This document shows, one piece after another, positions 22,322 through 34,680 of a stretch of 64,000 bases of DNA. The notes beneath the pieces were generated by a model. That model worked only from the letters and a program-made list of their open reading frames with translations. It was not told the origin of the DNA and ran no database searches. Made by a program: the position numbers and the translations under genes. The stretch is from Excoecaria cochinchinensis (lineage: Eukaryota > Streptophyta > Magnoliopsida > Malpighiales > Euphorbiaceae), in NCBI GenBank assembly GCA_947683425.1, contig CANTUQ010000004.1:34487001-34551000 (forward strand), in the 5' to 3' direction. How positions within the stretch are numbered: position 1 is the stretch's first letter; every line of letters begins with the position of its first letter.

Positions 22322-22975
22322 AGGTTAATTGACATTATTTTTTTATTACTTGTTATTATATGTGTGATATTTCTATGTACTAATGTAATTCTTTTTGTTC
22401 TATAGATACTCTTAATTTGTAAGTTTATTTTCTATGTCAATTTGTGATGTTATTTTAAAAGGGGAACAAAGTTGATATTTAAATTTTCCTCTCAGTCGCG
22501 AGCATGACAAAGAGGGGACGAAGTTTTGTAGGTTTCATCGCGACAGCGTGACGTTGGTGATCTCGCGACAAACCCTTTTTGGATTTCTAATGTTCTTCTT
22601 TGTCGCGAGCGCGACATTTTCACGAGCACGACAGAATGGTGAGGAAAATTTTTATCGTGAGATCACGATAGGTTCGCGAGATATTTATTCAAAATGTGGT
22701 CTCTGTCGCGATCGCGACAAAACACGGGATTTGAAAATTTTTAAAATTCCAACCGTTACAGCTTTATTTTTCACCCCCATTTAATTGTTTTAAGCCCTAA
22801 ATCAGTTTTTCTTTTCATTTTCGTTTAGACTCTTGCGATTCTTTCTTGTCCCTCTTTTATTTCTCTCTTCTTCTTCTCTCAAAGCTCTTCGTTTTCCAAT
22901 TTTTTTTTGTTTTGTTCTTCTCTCTTGTTTGTGAGTTTCTATAGTCTAGTTTCCTTGTCTTTCTTTCACAACCAA
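22322..22975. other. RT-C pol to env-like spacer with TCGCGA palindromes
   Basis: There is no coding sense. Between 22495 and 22720 several dyads of the type TGTCGCGA..CGCGACA appear, for example TGTCGCGAGCGCGACA at 22601-22616 and TGTCGCGATCGCGACA near 22704. A pyrimidine-rich run (22800-22950) leads into the env-like reading frame and may be its leader or acceptor region. Confidence 0.6.
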
Positions 22976-22977
22976 GA

Positions 22978-24220
22978 TGGTGCGAACCTAGCATGTGGCT
23001 GATAAGGGAAAACAGGCGACAGCAGAATCTAGTGAGAGGCCGATCTTGTTCGTCTTCAAAATAGGTTTGAATGCCCTTTCCCTATATTATCTGAGGAGGA
23101 AGGTGAGAAGTTTGAATATTTTAACAAAAAAATGTATGTTGTCATGTGGCATATAGATTTCAATCTGTTAACTACTTTAGGTATTAATGAAACATTTGAA
23201 AAATATTTGTGATACATGAAATGGGGGAAATTTGTTCAATTGACTCTTCGTATTAATCGTTCTTGGGCCCTTGAAGTTTTTATTACCCTGGTGTATGTTG
23301 ATAAATGTCAAAATAGATTAAAATTTAGACATCAGGGTACTGAACATATTTTTGGGTTTCAAGAAATGCATGACTGGTTTGGGTTTCCATTAAATGGGAA
23401 GATTTTTGATCCACATTTGTTTGATCCTAAACCTGTGTGGAAGAAGTTAACTGGTCTTGATGCATTTAATAATAAAAATTCAACAAATCGCTAAATACAC
23501 GATGATGTTTTAATGCTTTTTCATAAATATTTGTGTAATGCTTTATTTGGTCGAGTTGAAAGTTCTAAAGTGCAGACCAAAGATTTATTTGTGTTAGATT
23601 TATTGCAATCTAGGAAAACCCTATGCTCTATAGATTTTATTTTTGATGGACTATATCGTGCTTCAATTGCTAAAAGTAAAACTGTGGGTATGTGTCACAT
23701 GGTTACTGGCATCATTTTAGGATGTTTAGGAGATTTGCATAACTTTCATTTAGAAGAAGGTGCATCAGTAACCATGCTTGATGTTGTTTATTTGAGGCGG
23801 GCAATCCTTTTAACAAAAGGCGGTTGGTCGCCTAAGTTTACTGCTCATGGTTCATAGGTAGAAAGTTCAAGCGCTGATAAAGGGAAAGGAAAGGCACCTA
23901 AGTCATCTTCAGCAGCTGTGGCTTATGACTCTTCAGATGAGGATTCATTTGAAGACGAGGAGGCTGCTGGAGATGACGTTCCTGCTGGGCAGCGTACTGC
24001 TGGAGGCTCTACTGCCTGTCTTGATCAAGTGATGCATAGATTGGATGGCACTAAAGCCACTAATCAAAGCTTGGCCGCACGCATGGATGTGATGGAAACT
24101 AATGTGAGGATTGTGCTTAAAAATCAGAAGAGTATGAGTAGGAAGCTCCTCAATTTTTTCCACAAGCAAAATGTGGACCTTTCTCCTTCTCCACCTAGCT
24201 CCCCTAGTGGGAGTTTCTGA
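22978..24220 (+). pseudogene. RT-C env-like / Athila ORF region
   Basis: This position, after integrase and before the 3' LTR, holds the third Athila ORF. Broken pieces are visible: a start MVRT at 22978 with a TAG, then after one frameshift LVRLQNRFECPFPILSEEE. A stop at about 23213 is followed by LTLRINRSWALEVFITLVY, FGFQEMHDWFGFPLNG and, after another stop at 23492, LFHKYLCNALFGR...GYLRRAILLTKGGW-like sequence. The C-terminal acidic and Ser/Pro-rich section (23918-24220) includes a possible coiled coil. The pattern of a short domain ending in a FGFP-like motif resembles the ATHILA ORF-1 family. I see no clear signal peptide or transmembrane segment, so a true envelope role is not supported. 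Confidence 0.65.
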
Positions 24221-26023
24221 GTTTGTTCTCTTACCCTTTTCTTCATTTTGTTTGTTTTGTGTTCTTTTATGATGCTTATGTGTGGGCTGTGTTTGTTGTG
24301 TTGTTTTGCTGATTTTGAGTATGTTTGTTTTCACACAATGGGGACATTGTGTCCTTTAAGTGTGTGTGTGTGGGGGGGGGGGGGGGGTGTTCTGTTTTTG
24401 GTTTGATATTTATGCATGCATGTATATATTTGTTTATTGTGAGTGAGTAGTATAGCCTGTGTAAGCATGAACTGCTAGATTTAGGATGTGTTTTCATGTG
24501 TTTAGGGGGTTTTTAAGTTTTATTGGACATATAAGTGCTGGAGCTTATATATTTGATGCATATTTGAAAATTAAAGCATGTTTAGCTTAAATCTTTTAAC
24601 CTTTAGTCTAAGTAGATAACGTTTTTAGATATAGCATTATTTGTTTTACTTTGGCATTCTATTATACATAGTGAGGGCCATGTCTTAGCAAAGCACTTTG
24701 GTGTAGGTTCTTTTTAAGTTGCGTATTTTTTCACATGTAAATGGAAATTGTTTTGCCAACTCATTGCCTATGATAGTTTAACTTAGAGCCTATGTGAGCT
24801 TTTGAGCCTTATACAATGATATTTTTCTTTGTATAAGAGCCTTAGTATGCCATATCCTCCAGAACTTATTTTTGGTAAATTTTGAGACTCATGTTAGTAT
24901 GGGATGTACACGGGATATGATAAGGGCACCAGAATGAACCATTTTTGGCTTGCTTTAAATTCCTTACCTTTTGACTTTAGGAAGCCAAGTTTGAGCCTAT
25001 ATCCTGTTTTTCTTGCTTAAGTACATACATAGCTATATTCTTTTGATTAAACATTGGCCTATTTATTGTGAATTAACCATATTGTGGAGAGATTTAGGAT
25101 TGATATAGCATTGGAGATATGTTATTATTGACAAGCATGAAGTAGTGAAAATTAAAATTCCCTTATTTTGAAACTTAGTATTGGAAATGCTAGTCTCTTA
25201 AGAAAAGAAAGAAAAAATAGTAGGAAAAGCAAGATGTACATTAAAAATTGCTTAAGTGTTGGGATGGAGCGTAAAACACACCCATGCTAATTTTTCTTGC
25301 TATTTTAAAGAAAAAAAAAAAAAAACAAAAGAAAAACAAAAAGCAAGAAGAAAAATAAACAAAGAACTAGCAGAAATTTGTATAGTCAAAAAGGGAATTA
25401 GAATAGTAGGAAAACTATCATGCTTTGTGCAAATTTTATTTTCAATCTCCTAAGTTATATTGGTACTTTTTCTCTCCACAATATTAGCTACCTAAATCCA
25501 AAAGTTTCCTACCCTAACCTAAGCCACATTATAACCATTTTTAAGACCCCTTTGATCCTCTTTACTACCTTATACTAGTAGCGGAGATTTTTACTAATTA
25601 CAAGCCTATGGTATGTAATGGCATATTTAAGGAATGAGAGAAACACTAACCTATAAACACTTGAGAGATTGAGTGATTGAAAGCAAAAAAACTCAAAGTG
25701 ATAATTATCTTAGGCAATGTTTTGTGTGAAATAATTTATACATGTGTTAAGATACTTGATTTCTTGAGATTAGACATCCTTGTGTTTTGAAATTTCATGT
25801 TTTTCCAATTGTATATAGGGGTTAAAGTTTTATAAATAATGATATTGTCTAAGGAGTTGCATATTTAGGCTAATAAGTTAGAGGTTAAAGTATGGACATG
25901 AGATTTCCAAATATTTGTCAAATGTATAAGTAAGCTCAAAAATCTTGTGTTTATTTTGTTTGAAGTGTTTGTAATGTTTGAGTTTTTTGCTTATGGACAA
26001 GCAAATATTTAAGTGTGGGGGTT
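24221..26023 (+). other. RT-C 3' untranslated region
   Basis: Noncoding sequence between the env-like region and the 3' LTR. ACACAATGGGGACATTGTGT (24333-24352) is a perfect 8-bp stem with a GGGA loop. It is followed by a TG repeat and a run of about 16 G residues (24371-24387). From 25044 the sequence duplicates 4827-5802. It ends with the polypurine tract AAGTGTGGGGG at 26011-26021. Confidence 0.7.
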
Positions 26024-27418
26024 TGATATGAGCTTAAATAGCTCATATTTAACCTATGTTTTAGGATTCAAATAGTATGCATGTGTGTTTATCTGTATTA
26101 GAATTAGGAGTGTTTTATGTTTTTGTTCGAGTTTTGGGTGTGTAGGAGAACAATGGAGAAGAATGGAAAAAGATGGAGAAAAATGAAAAAAGATGGAGAA
26201 AATAGAGAAAAGCAGCCAAAATGAGCAAAGGAAAAAGAAGCTCTGTCGCGAGCGCGAAAGTGGCACGAGCGCGATAGAATGCTCTAAGGGAAAGCCAACA
26301 AAGAAGGAAGAAAAGTGAAGAAGAGAGGCTATCGCGACCAAGGAGATCGTCACGAGGTCGCGACAGGGCACAGAGAAGGCAAATGCGAGGAAGGTGGAGA
26401 GATGAAAGAGGCGCGCTCTGTCGCGATCACGACAGAGAGATCCGTTAGAGACAAGAAGATGAAATCTCACATTGAAGAGTTGTGTTTCTCCACCAACCTT
26501 TGCTGCTATTACCAAGAGTCATCTGAAGGGGCAAAAGTAGATATTATAAATTATATTTCTAACTGTAATTAAAAGGGAGTTAATAGTTGAACATTTGATT
26601 AAGTAAATTTCTGTAAGTTAGAATAGTTTTTTCTTTCCTTAGTCAAATTTTCTAAATTAGAGTTTATGTATTGAAGAGAAGATAGCATATAAAGAAGAAG
26701 ACTACCTTTGGTGACTTGAAAAGGGTTGAGAAATCTCCTTCTTCAATTCTTATCTTTTTATTCTTCTTTGTAAATCTTGTGATGTAAATTCTGAACTTAA
26801 ATGATTAATATTAAATGTTTTATTGTTCATATTAATTCATGTGTTCTTGCTTGTAGAATTTCTTATTAGGATACTATGTATGATCATTATAAGTATGAGT
26901 TTAATTGAAAAATGAATTCATATTTACAATCTAATGGGAAATCATCATTGAAGCATTATTTGAGAAATCATAGTGTTAAAATGGTTGCTATAGGTTGTGA
27001 CTTAAGCTAAGATTTGCATGTTTAATTTTCTAGTTCATTAATGAAAGTTGTGAAATAGAATTACTTATGATTGTTTTAGGCCATCTTATTTATGTTGAGA
27101 GAGTAAGTAGGAAATTTATTCAACTTGGCTTGCATGACAAGAATACTATAATCATTAAGAACAATTAATTCAAGTTCCATTTTTATACTTGTCATTCTTT
27201 ATCTTTATATCTTCTTTGACCATCAATAATTAGGTTTAGTTAATTTAGATTCTAGAATAGTTTAAAATCACTTTACCATTATTTGAACATTGTAAACAAG
27301 ATTAAAATTAGGTAGTAATAGTGTGTAAATCACGTTCCTCGTGGGATCGACATTCTTAAGTACTGTTTTGTTACACTGTATACTTGCAGTCATTAGCATC
27401 TATAGAAAATGCTCAACA
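26024..27418 (+). mobile_element. RT-C 3' LTR (Athila-type)
   Basis: The 1,395-bp partner of 5803-7180 has the same TGATATGAGC start, terminal 9-bp hairpin, TCGCGA island (26241-26440) and GCTCAACA end. It differs by scattered substitutions and small indels (for example an extra stretch near 26896). It abuts RT-E LTR sequence, indicating insertion into that LTR. Confidence 0.8.
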
Positions 27419-29604
27419 CATTCAAAATAAATAATTAAAAAGGTATCAAAGTAATTAAAATGAATCATACATAAATCGGGTCATTTATTATTCTTAGGAA
27501 CATTGGTTCCTTTTTTATTAACTTAAAAATTAGAGGACAATTTTTTTTGGCATTGATTGAGAAAACCAAGATCAGTAATCCCATTTTGTGAAAATTTAGT
27601 TCTCCATTTGATAATGAGATTTTGTTGGTTAAAATAGGATATTGGTCCAATTTATTAAGAAAAGTCCTAAGTTATTAGTTATTAAATAATATGTGATTTT
27701 CTATAATACGGATAATAAAAAGAATACATTTTACACAACATATAAAAATAATATAATAAGAAAATACGGAATTTAAAGTGCAAACCCTAAATTGGATAGC
27801 CTTTAATTCTCCGATCCTCCAACCCGAGCATGAATGTAACTCGCGAAGATAAATAATTTTCGAGACAAATAAAACAAAATGAATAAAATGTTAATAAAGT
27901 AAAAATTTTATAAACAAATAATTTAAATAAATAAAATAAACAATTAACGGAGTGATCGAATAATAATCAGTTAAACTAATTAAATATAAATAGGTAGAAA
28001 TAAATAAACATAAAATAATTGCATTAAAGAAAGAGATAAAAATAAAAGAAGCAAAGATAGCATGCAGAAAATGAAGGAAAACAAAAGAAAACGGGACAGT
28101 GAAGAAAACACAGCTGTATTTTCTTACGAAACACAACTGTGTGTCCTCAGCAAGGCACGGGGCAGTGTGGAAACACAGCTGTGTTTCTTGCGAAACACAG
28201 CTGAGTTTTTGCTCTGTCAAGCAAAAACCCACCACTACACAGGAAAAACACTGATTTTAATTTTTAAAAGCCAAAAACCACAAACCAATATCATATTGGC
28301 ATACATTAACAATGATAAAATAACTTAAATAAGACAGCAAAGATCATTAAACTTTGACAAATAATACATAGCATTAATAATTAAGACAGAAATTAAATAG
28401 ACAAAAATTACATAGAGCAAATTATATTCATGCATTTACGTACAGAACAGAAAAGAGAAGAAACGAACAAGGAAAAAGAGGGAAGCGCACGATTCGTGCG
28501 TGGCATGCACGACTCATGCAAGCTGTGTACAGATCATACAGTCCAATCGGGAAACAGAGTCCCTCTTAGATGACTGAACGGGGGAAGGAAAATACCGGCA
28601 CTATCCGATCGGGAAAGAGTGAAATCCGACCGGAGAAAATATGATTCAAGCAAAAACAAAGATAAAATTCGATCGGCAACCAAAAAAAAATCACGACTTA
28701 AGCAACCAGAAAAATAGAGATGAACAGAGGAAAAATGATAACGGACTAACAAACGCAATATCAGGCGATCAAAACATGCAAAATATCATGCGAACACTTA
28801 TTTAATCATGACAGCAACAAACATGCGATAAACAAATTAATAAGATTAAACAAGAAATATATATACAATATGTACAATGGATAGAATTAACTAGCACAGC
28901 AAAATGAAGAAAAGGAATAAGAAAGAAAGAAAGAAAAGAAATAGAGATGGCTATTTAGTATTTACCCTCAAAATGATATTTGATCTGCAGAAGATGAAGT
29001 TCTGGTTTCCTTTTTGCTTTTCTTGAAAATAAGATTAAAACAGAGTTTAAAAACTTTTAGTGAAAGTTTACGTTGAGAACAAGAAGAAAGGTGATTGAAT
29101 CCCCAACTCAAGAATTGATTTCCTGGTCTTAAGAGACAATCTCAGAAGCTTTTTGAGAAACGAGAATTATTTTCTTGCTCCCAAAACTCTTCTCTGTGTT
29201 TTTCCCCTCTCAGCTCAGCTCCCCCTCTCGATTTCTTCACTTTTTCTTTTTATCTCAGAGGAGATTAGGTGGTTTCTCACCCAATCAACTATAAACCCAT
29301 ACTTTCAAAACACAATCCCCTGAAAACAGGGAAAAGAGACGTTAGGGGACAGTGGGGCATGTGAGGCAGTCTCTCACCCAAGAGATGGGCCTCATGCAGT
29401 GAGGCTCTATCTCACATGGGTGAGATGGGCCTCACCCCATAGGTCCCCAAGAAATGACCCACTAAAACTTTTTTTTTTAAATAAAAAGGAAAAACATATT
29501 TTTCGAGGAAACCATCACTTCCATCTGTCTTTTGCCCGTGAACAAGCATTATTTTCATCATAGGGTAACTTCGGTCTGAGCTGCCTCAGGACCCAGTATC
29601 TACA
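27419..29604 (-). mobile_element. RT-E 3' LTR, truncated (Tat/Ogre-type, minus strand)
   Basis: This matches 36044-38222. Read on the minus strand it begins TGTAGATACTGGGTCC at 29604 and is cut at 27419 by the RT-C LTR; about 560 bp of its 3' part is missing. It includes the GCACGA..TCGTGC island (28486-28530) and AAACACAGCTGTGTTT-like palindromes (28107-28205). Confidence 0.85.
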
Positions 29605-29620
29605 GTTGCCCCCAGTTTTG
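29605..29620 (-). other. RT-E polypurine tract
   Basis: On the minus strand AAACTGGGGGCAAC directly precedes the 3' LTR start, as expected for a plus-strand primer of a Tat/Ogre-type element. Confidence 0.65.
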
Positions 29621-29716
29621 GGGAACGTATTGCCTGGGTGCCTAAGTGAGCCAAAACTCAAAGAAAGAAGGAAGAAGGGCGTACCTGAGGCAGCTATCTC
29701 CATGGACTGGATGGTG

Positions 29717-30205
29717 CACCGAGTCTGCTCCAGACTCACAAAACACGAGAATTGCTCTTCTAAGCTACACCGAGTCTGCTCCAGACTTACCAAGTGCGAG
29801 GGTTTCATCTTCTAATGGTGATACGCCGAGTCTGCTCCAGACTTACAAAATGCAAGAAATGTCCTATGCAGAGGGCTGCACCTAGCCGCTGATAAGACTA
29901 TACAAAAAGTGCAGAAAATATCCTTCGCAGAGTACTGCACTGAGCTGCTGACAAGACTACAAAAGTGCAGGAAATATCCTCCGCAGAGGACTGCACCGAG
30001 CCGCTGATAAGACTACAAAAAGTGCAGGAAATATCCTCTGCAGAGGACTTTACTGAGCCACTGACAAGACTACAAAAAGTGCAGGAAATATCCTTCGCAG
30101 AGGACTGCACCGAGCCGCTTACAAGACTACAAAAAGTGCAAGAAATATCCCCCGCAGAGGACTGCACTGAGACGCTAACAAGACTACAAAAAGTGTAGGA
30201 AATAG
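29717..30205 (-). repeat. RT-E 3' UTR minisatellite
   Basis: Between 29909 and 30200, five units of 57 bp (one of 56) repeat with landmarks AGTGCAGGAAATATCC, CGCAGAGGACTGCAC and GCTGACAAGACTAC. A related unit at 29721-29870 repeats GAGTCTGCTCCAGACT at spacings of 51 and 56 bp. Tandem repeats just inside the 3' LTR are known for Tat/Ogre elements. Because 57 is a multiple of three, both strands are open across it, giving artificial 19-residue peptide repeats. Confidence 0.9.
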
Positions 30206-32390
30206 TGATTTGCCTCTCAAGAGAAATCGAAAGAAATAACTACAGTATACTTTATTTTATTCGGGTGAATGTTAATGCTGAGTTGAAACTATCTTTGACT
30301 GCCTTTTGCGTGTGTAGCCTTCCTTTCGACCTTTCCTATAAAACTGTGTGCATAGGAAAATATGCAAGCGACTATGCATGCAAGTGTAAATGGCCATGTG
30401 CAGATGTTTGCTAAAGAATAGCATGAAATGCATGCAGCAATGGATAGACTATGTCCTGGGTGGTTAAGGATCCATTGAGGATATGGCTTGGACGCTCGCA
30501 TTGTATGATGCCTCCTGAGGATCTAAGCAAATGCCATCTTGGCTTAGGGACTCTAACCTGTAAACTCTTCAGAGAGAACTGTTAGGTGTGTGTCTTTGCC
30601 CCCTGGTCAATGAACATCCGTTCTGGACTCTGACTCATGTCCTGAATTATAGATTATCTGACTGAGGAAAGGTCATCTGAAGTAATGCTGCCTTATCGCT
30701 CCAAGTATAGAAAGTCATTGTTTTAAAGGTAGTGCGTCCCTTGTGGATTTTCACACCAGCTTTTCTTTGTTGGAAATACGTCCCTTTAGGGATTTTCACA
30801 TAACCCTGTGCCTAACTTTTGCCTGGAATGGACCCAACCCAATCTAGCGACTCCTCTTTTTTTTTTTTAGGTGACTACAAGAAAAAATGATGCTACTGTC
30901 AGAGCCTCCTTCCATAGCAATCGGCAATTATTCGCTGAGACATCTTCTCCTAAACAACGATTATATCCCCTCGACTTCTCTAGCGAAGGTGTTATTTGAT
31001 CGGGTGAGGTGGCGGATAAGATCAATTCTATGCCCCTGTCTCTAGTTATGTTCGACAGTTTGGAGGGATTTAAGATGCTGTGAGGCTCCTTTTTTCTTTC
31101 CAGGGTAGCGTCTTATCCTCGGCCTCCACCCCTAAGTACCATAGCCTCCTGGACACAACTGCTTCCCAAAAGTCTCATACTGTAGGTCAAAGACTACACC
31201 CTCACTTCCATAAGTGTACGCGAGAGAAAGGTACTTAACCCCGTGGTAGATAATAGGACCTATCGGCTTAGGCATCTGGTCGGTGAGAGCAGAAGCAAAG
31301 TATAGCCATTTAGATTTCACACATTCAGTAATGAATGATGTTTCTCTTTTTATTAATGAACTAGAAAATAATGACACGTATTTGCAAAGATTGTGTACAT
31401 TTCGGTATGATTTCTCTATATATGACCATTATCTAACATCGATTCAAAATGCAAAACTACATCTGATATCAGAGTATATCTTGTAAGCATTAAACTCCTG
31501 TCTCCAATCAGTGCTCTCAGGTCTTCATGATTGAATATTTTCTCTCATACCATATTTTATTCTATGAACACAGATTCTAGATGCAACGTTGGGGATGAGA
31601 CTCAATTCGAATGCACGAATGCACTCGTGGCTCCCCGCTTGAAGCTCAAGAAACACCATATGCCTCTTCTTACGTACCAAACCTTATTAGAAGGTCATCT
31701 CTGCTAATTGGATAAGACTTAACAAAGAATCAAAAGGTCTTACTTTGGTTGCAATGTTAAGCTTAGGTAGATGGTTGTCTAAGAAGGATCAGGTCGCTAG
31801 AGAAAAATGGCCGCAATATTTACTCGACTGATTGGTGAACTGTTCTCAACTCAGTTGCATAGACAAAGGTATTCTTGAATTTGGGCTCGATAACATTTTA
31901 GCTCATCAAGATCAGAATAACAATTAAAAAGGTAATCACTGAAATTCGTTAAGTGGTTACTTTTTTGTTTTTAGACCTTGTAGAGTTTATGAATAACTAA
32001 ACCCTCTTCCCCATGTGTAAACTCATCCTTATCTAGGAGAGCTTTAATAACCCAAACAATTGTCAATGATGTAAATCCGTTCTTTCTAGAGCGGCCATTT
32101 TTCTAAGGGGAGATAAAAATCATTTTAGGCGAAGGGTAGTTTCAACATGTGTAACAACAAAATCAGTATGCATTTAGCATACCAGCATAATGGCTCAAAG
32201 GGCTAGCAAGTGATTGCAAAACGAGGGTAGAAAATGGTCATTTAGAGATCTATATAAAGAAATGGTTGCCTAAATCATTTTCTAGGTCCCATCATATCCA
32301 GGGATCGCTTTGACAGGTAATCAGAAAGGTTCTAGTGTTCTTAGTGAGTTTTCATCCAATCCCCTAATTGTATCTAGTTTTATCTTTTAT
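30206..32390 (-). other. RT-E internal sequence without recognisable coding
   Basis: About 2.2 kb where the RT, RNase H and integrase region of a Tat/Ogre element would be expected. None of those motifs is visible on either strand. The sequence is probably 3' UTR brought next to the pol start by a large internal deletion. Confidence 0.5.
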
Positions 32391-32560
32391 CACTTTTTCT
32401 TCTTTTTATTTTTAGTTCTCAGAATTTTTCTCTCTTCAGGAGTTATATCAGATGCTATTAAGATTTTCTTTGGGTTTTCTAAAGTTTCGAGATTAAATGA
32501 AATGGCATCATTTGAATCATTATTAAATATGAATGTGTCATGATCATGCATAACGAAATC
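32391..32560 (-). pseudogene. RT-E pol N-terminal remnant
   Basis: On the minus strand this encodes a segment with FNLETLENPKKILIASDITPEERK, matching the RT-G sequence FNLGTSENPKEILIASNITPE at 52880-52955. Such a motif lies just upstream of RT in Tat/Ogre elements. The pol reading then ends, supporting a deletion of the polymerase and integrase region. Confidence 0.7.
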
Positions 32561-32689
32561 ACAAGAAAATATCCCACAGATAAGCGAAAACCATTCATTT
32601 CATTTAATAAAAACTAGAATTAAAAATGTCATTGTCAAATAGTTCAAAAAATAAAAAAAGAACATCTAAATAGCTATTTTCTTTTTGCT

Positions 32690-33459
32690 CCTACCGACAC
32701 AGATGTTATGGCCAATGGTTCATTGTCTACCGTGGGAATCATCTTCTTTTCTCACTCAGACTCTTTATCTATCTCATTCTTTATCTTTCGCCTTTCTGGG
32801 TCAAATATCTGTTTGGAATCAATCAAATCTTGAATAGCATGTCTCAAGGTCTTGCAATCGTCTGTGGTATGTTCGGTGTGCTGATGGAAGGCACAATACT
32901 GATCTGCCTTGTGATTGACCTGTCCCTGGTTTCTGGATGGCTTAGCAGGTAGTGGCTATAATTTACCTTCCTTTATCAACCTCTTAAGAACCCAAGATAA
33001 GGATCTGCCCAAATTAGAAAAACGCCTTTATTTCATTTTCATGGCTGGCGCTTCCATCCTCTTAACATTGCCTTTACTGTTGTTGTAGATACTTGGGCTT
33101 CCATTTTTCGGAGCATCCGACCTCACTGGATCTGCGCCCACTTCAGGCACAATATTACATTCTATAGTAGGCTTCGTATTTCTCTCTTGCCCAACTATTG
33201 AATTAAGTAGCTCTTTGCCTCTAGCCTTAAAAGGGAATGGAAGCACTACAGTTGTCATTGTACGAGTCTTCCAGTTAGTGGTCGGCTCAACTCGGTTAGG
33301 AGAAATTGCCATAAGCTGGGCTTGAAGAACGAGTGCTATGGTATCCATTCTCTCTTTAATCATGGATAATAACTTCTTTTCAAGCTCTTTGAATGTCCCA
33401 TCTATCTCTCGGGCAATTAGGGCACGAGTCTCTTTAGTCAGTTGCAAAGAATTGGCCAC
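32690..33459 (-). pseudogene. RT-E gag, second partial copy
   Basis: A gag-like N-terminal helical region (TKETRALIAREIDGTFKELEKK) is joined, without the central capsid core, to a C-terminal region with FSNLGRSLSWVL and the zinc-knuckle-like CAFHQHTEHTTDDCKTLRHAIQDLID (CX2HX4HX4C). It lies downstream of another partial copy of the same regions, so gag has been duplicated within the element. Confidence 0.7.
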
Positions 33460-33461
33460 TT

Positions 33462-34680
33462 TTAATGCTTGATTAGATCCCTCTTGTTTCCTTCCTCCTC
33501 TTCCTCCCCACTCTCGCTAGTGGACCGATGATCTATCACTGCTACAGAAATCCCTCCTCCATTTGTCTCAGGGCGAGTGATAGTAATATAATCATTACCG
33601 TATAAGTCCTGCAAGACATACCATTTAGGTAGACTTGACCCAATCATTAAGACAGGTGGTGGCACAACATTATAGTTGGATGTCTTCTTACTCTCTCTCC
33701 GTTCGGGATCAGAGATCTGCTTACTATCAGATCCTGAATCTGATGCCTCAGCCTTACGCAATTATCTGTGAAATGCCCAGTATGTTGGTGAAAGGCACAA
33801 TATTCATTCTCTTTATGCCCCAGCTATCCCAGGTTTCTAGCTGGCCTGGGTGGTAGGGGTTGTAGCTTCCCCTCCTTCATCAATCTTTTCAATACCAATG
33901 ACAAAGGCCGACCCAAATTCGAGAAGTGCCTCTGACTCACACCTGTTGCCGATACCTCAGCTGTCTTCCCACTTCCATTACCACTGCTGGAACTGGCCAA
34001 CTTATTTGCCCCTTGATTAGTATAGCCCCTCTTGGCATAAGCTTCACTGCTTGCCCTCCTGGCCATGTATTCACTTTCTGCTTGCCCTCCTGGCCATGTA
34101 TTCACTTTAAAGATTCCCAGTCCTTCAACCCTTTCATTCTTAGTCCATCACTCAGGTAAGGGCTGGCATTCCGAATAAACAATCGAATTTGATCAGGAGT
34201 ATCAGGTTTGCATAACTTGGTTCCTCCATCGGGTCAGATACTCGTGAAAAGACTCTTGCTCCTCCCCTACGTCAATCTCAGATTTAGGGTCTTCTCTACG
34301 TTTAACAGGCACTGGCACTCTTGGCTCAACCACAGGTGGATCAACTGCTGCTAGGGGATCCTCTCTAGCAGCCCCTTGTTCACCTTCCCCCCAGCTGGAG
34401 CAGCAGCCTGTTGCCCAGCAAGTGGGGCTAGGGTAGTGGCAAGGTTGTCCATTATCACCATCATTCTGGCCTCAAACTCTTTCATTCTCTTCCTCACTTC
34501 TTCAACAATCATTGCCCTAGTTGCATCCGCTGACTAGATTAGACATACTTGCCTCAGCTGATGATTCAGAAGACAAAATCTCACTATCCTCTGAAAAGGA
34601 ATCCGAACTCTGATCTGACACTAGCTCTTATAACCCCAAGAGTGAAATCTTTTTTAATCGACCATCAGGACCTCTAAACC
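33462..34680 (-). pseudogene. RT-E gag, first partial copy
   Basis: Minus-strand order is an acidic Ser-rich start (about 34650-34540), a helical N-terminal segment (DATRAMIVEEVRKRMKEFEARM, about 34535-34470), then DQIRLFIRNASPYLSDGLRMKGLKDWESLK, RHFSNLGRPLSLVLKRLMKEGKL, a zinc-knuckle-like CAFHQHTGHFTDNC and VVPPPVLMIGSSLPKW. Compared with RT-G, much of the capsid core is missing. A perfect 31-bp tandem duplication (34047-34108) and several stops or frameshifts disable it. Confidence 0.75.

Noticed and set aside
23216..24220. True viral envelope gene in RT-C
   Set aside because: No signal peptide, cleavage site or transmembrane helix visible; the conserved part fits the Athila ORF-1-like family instead.
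24371..24387. Run of about 16 Gs as a G-quadruplex or true polypurine tract
   Set aside because: Homopolymer length is unreliable, and the LTR start is 1.6 kb further on, after a better polypurine tract at 26011.
29965..30198. Open frame encoding 19-residue repeats
   Set aside because: Produced by a 57-bp minisatellite in a retrotransposon 3' UTR; the opposite strand is equally open and there is no independent coding sign.
30206..32390. Possible host gene between RT-E repeats and gag
   Set aside because: No start, splice-consistent exon structure or family motif found on either strand; its position fits RT-E 3' sequence.
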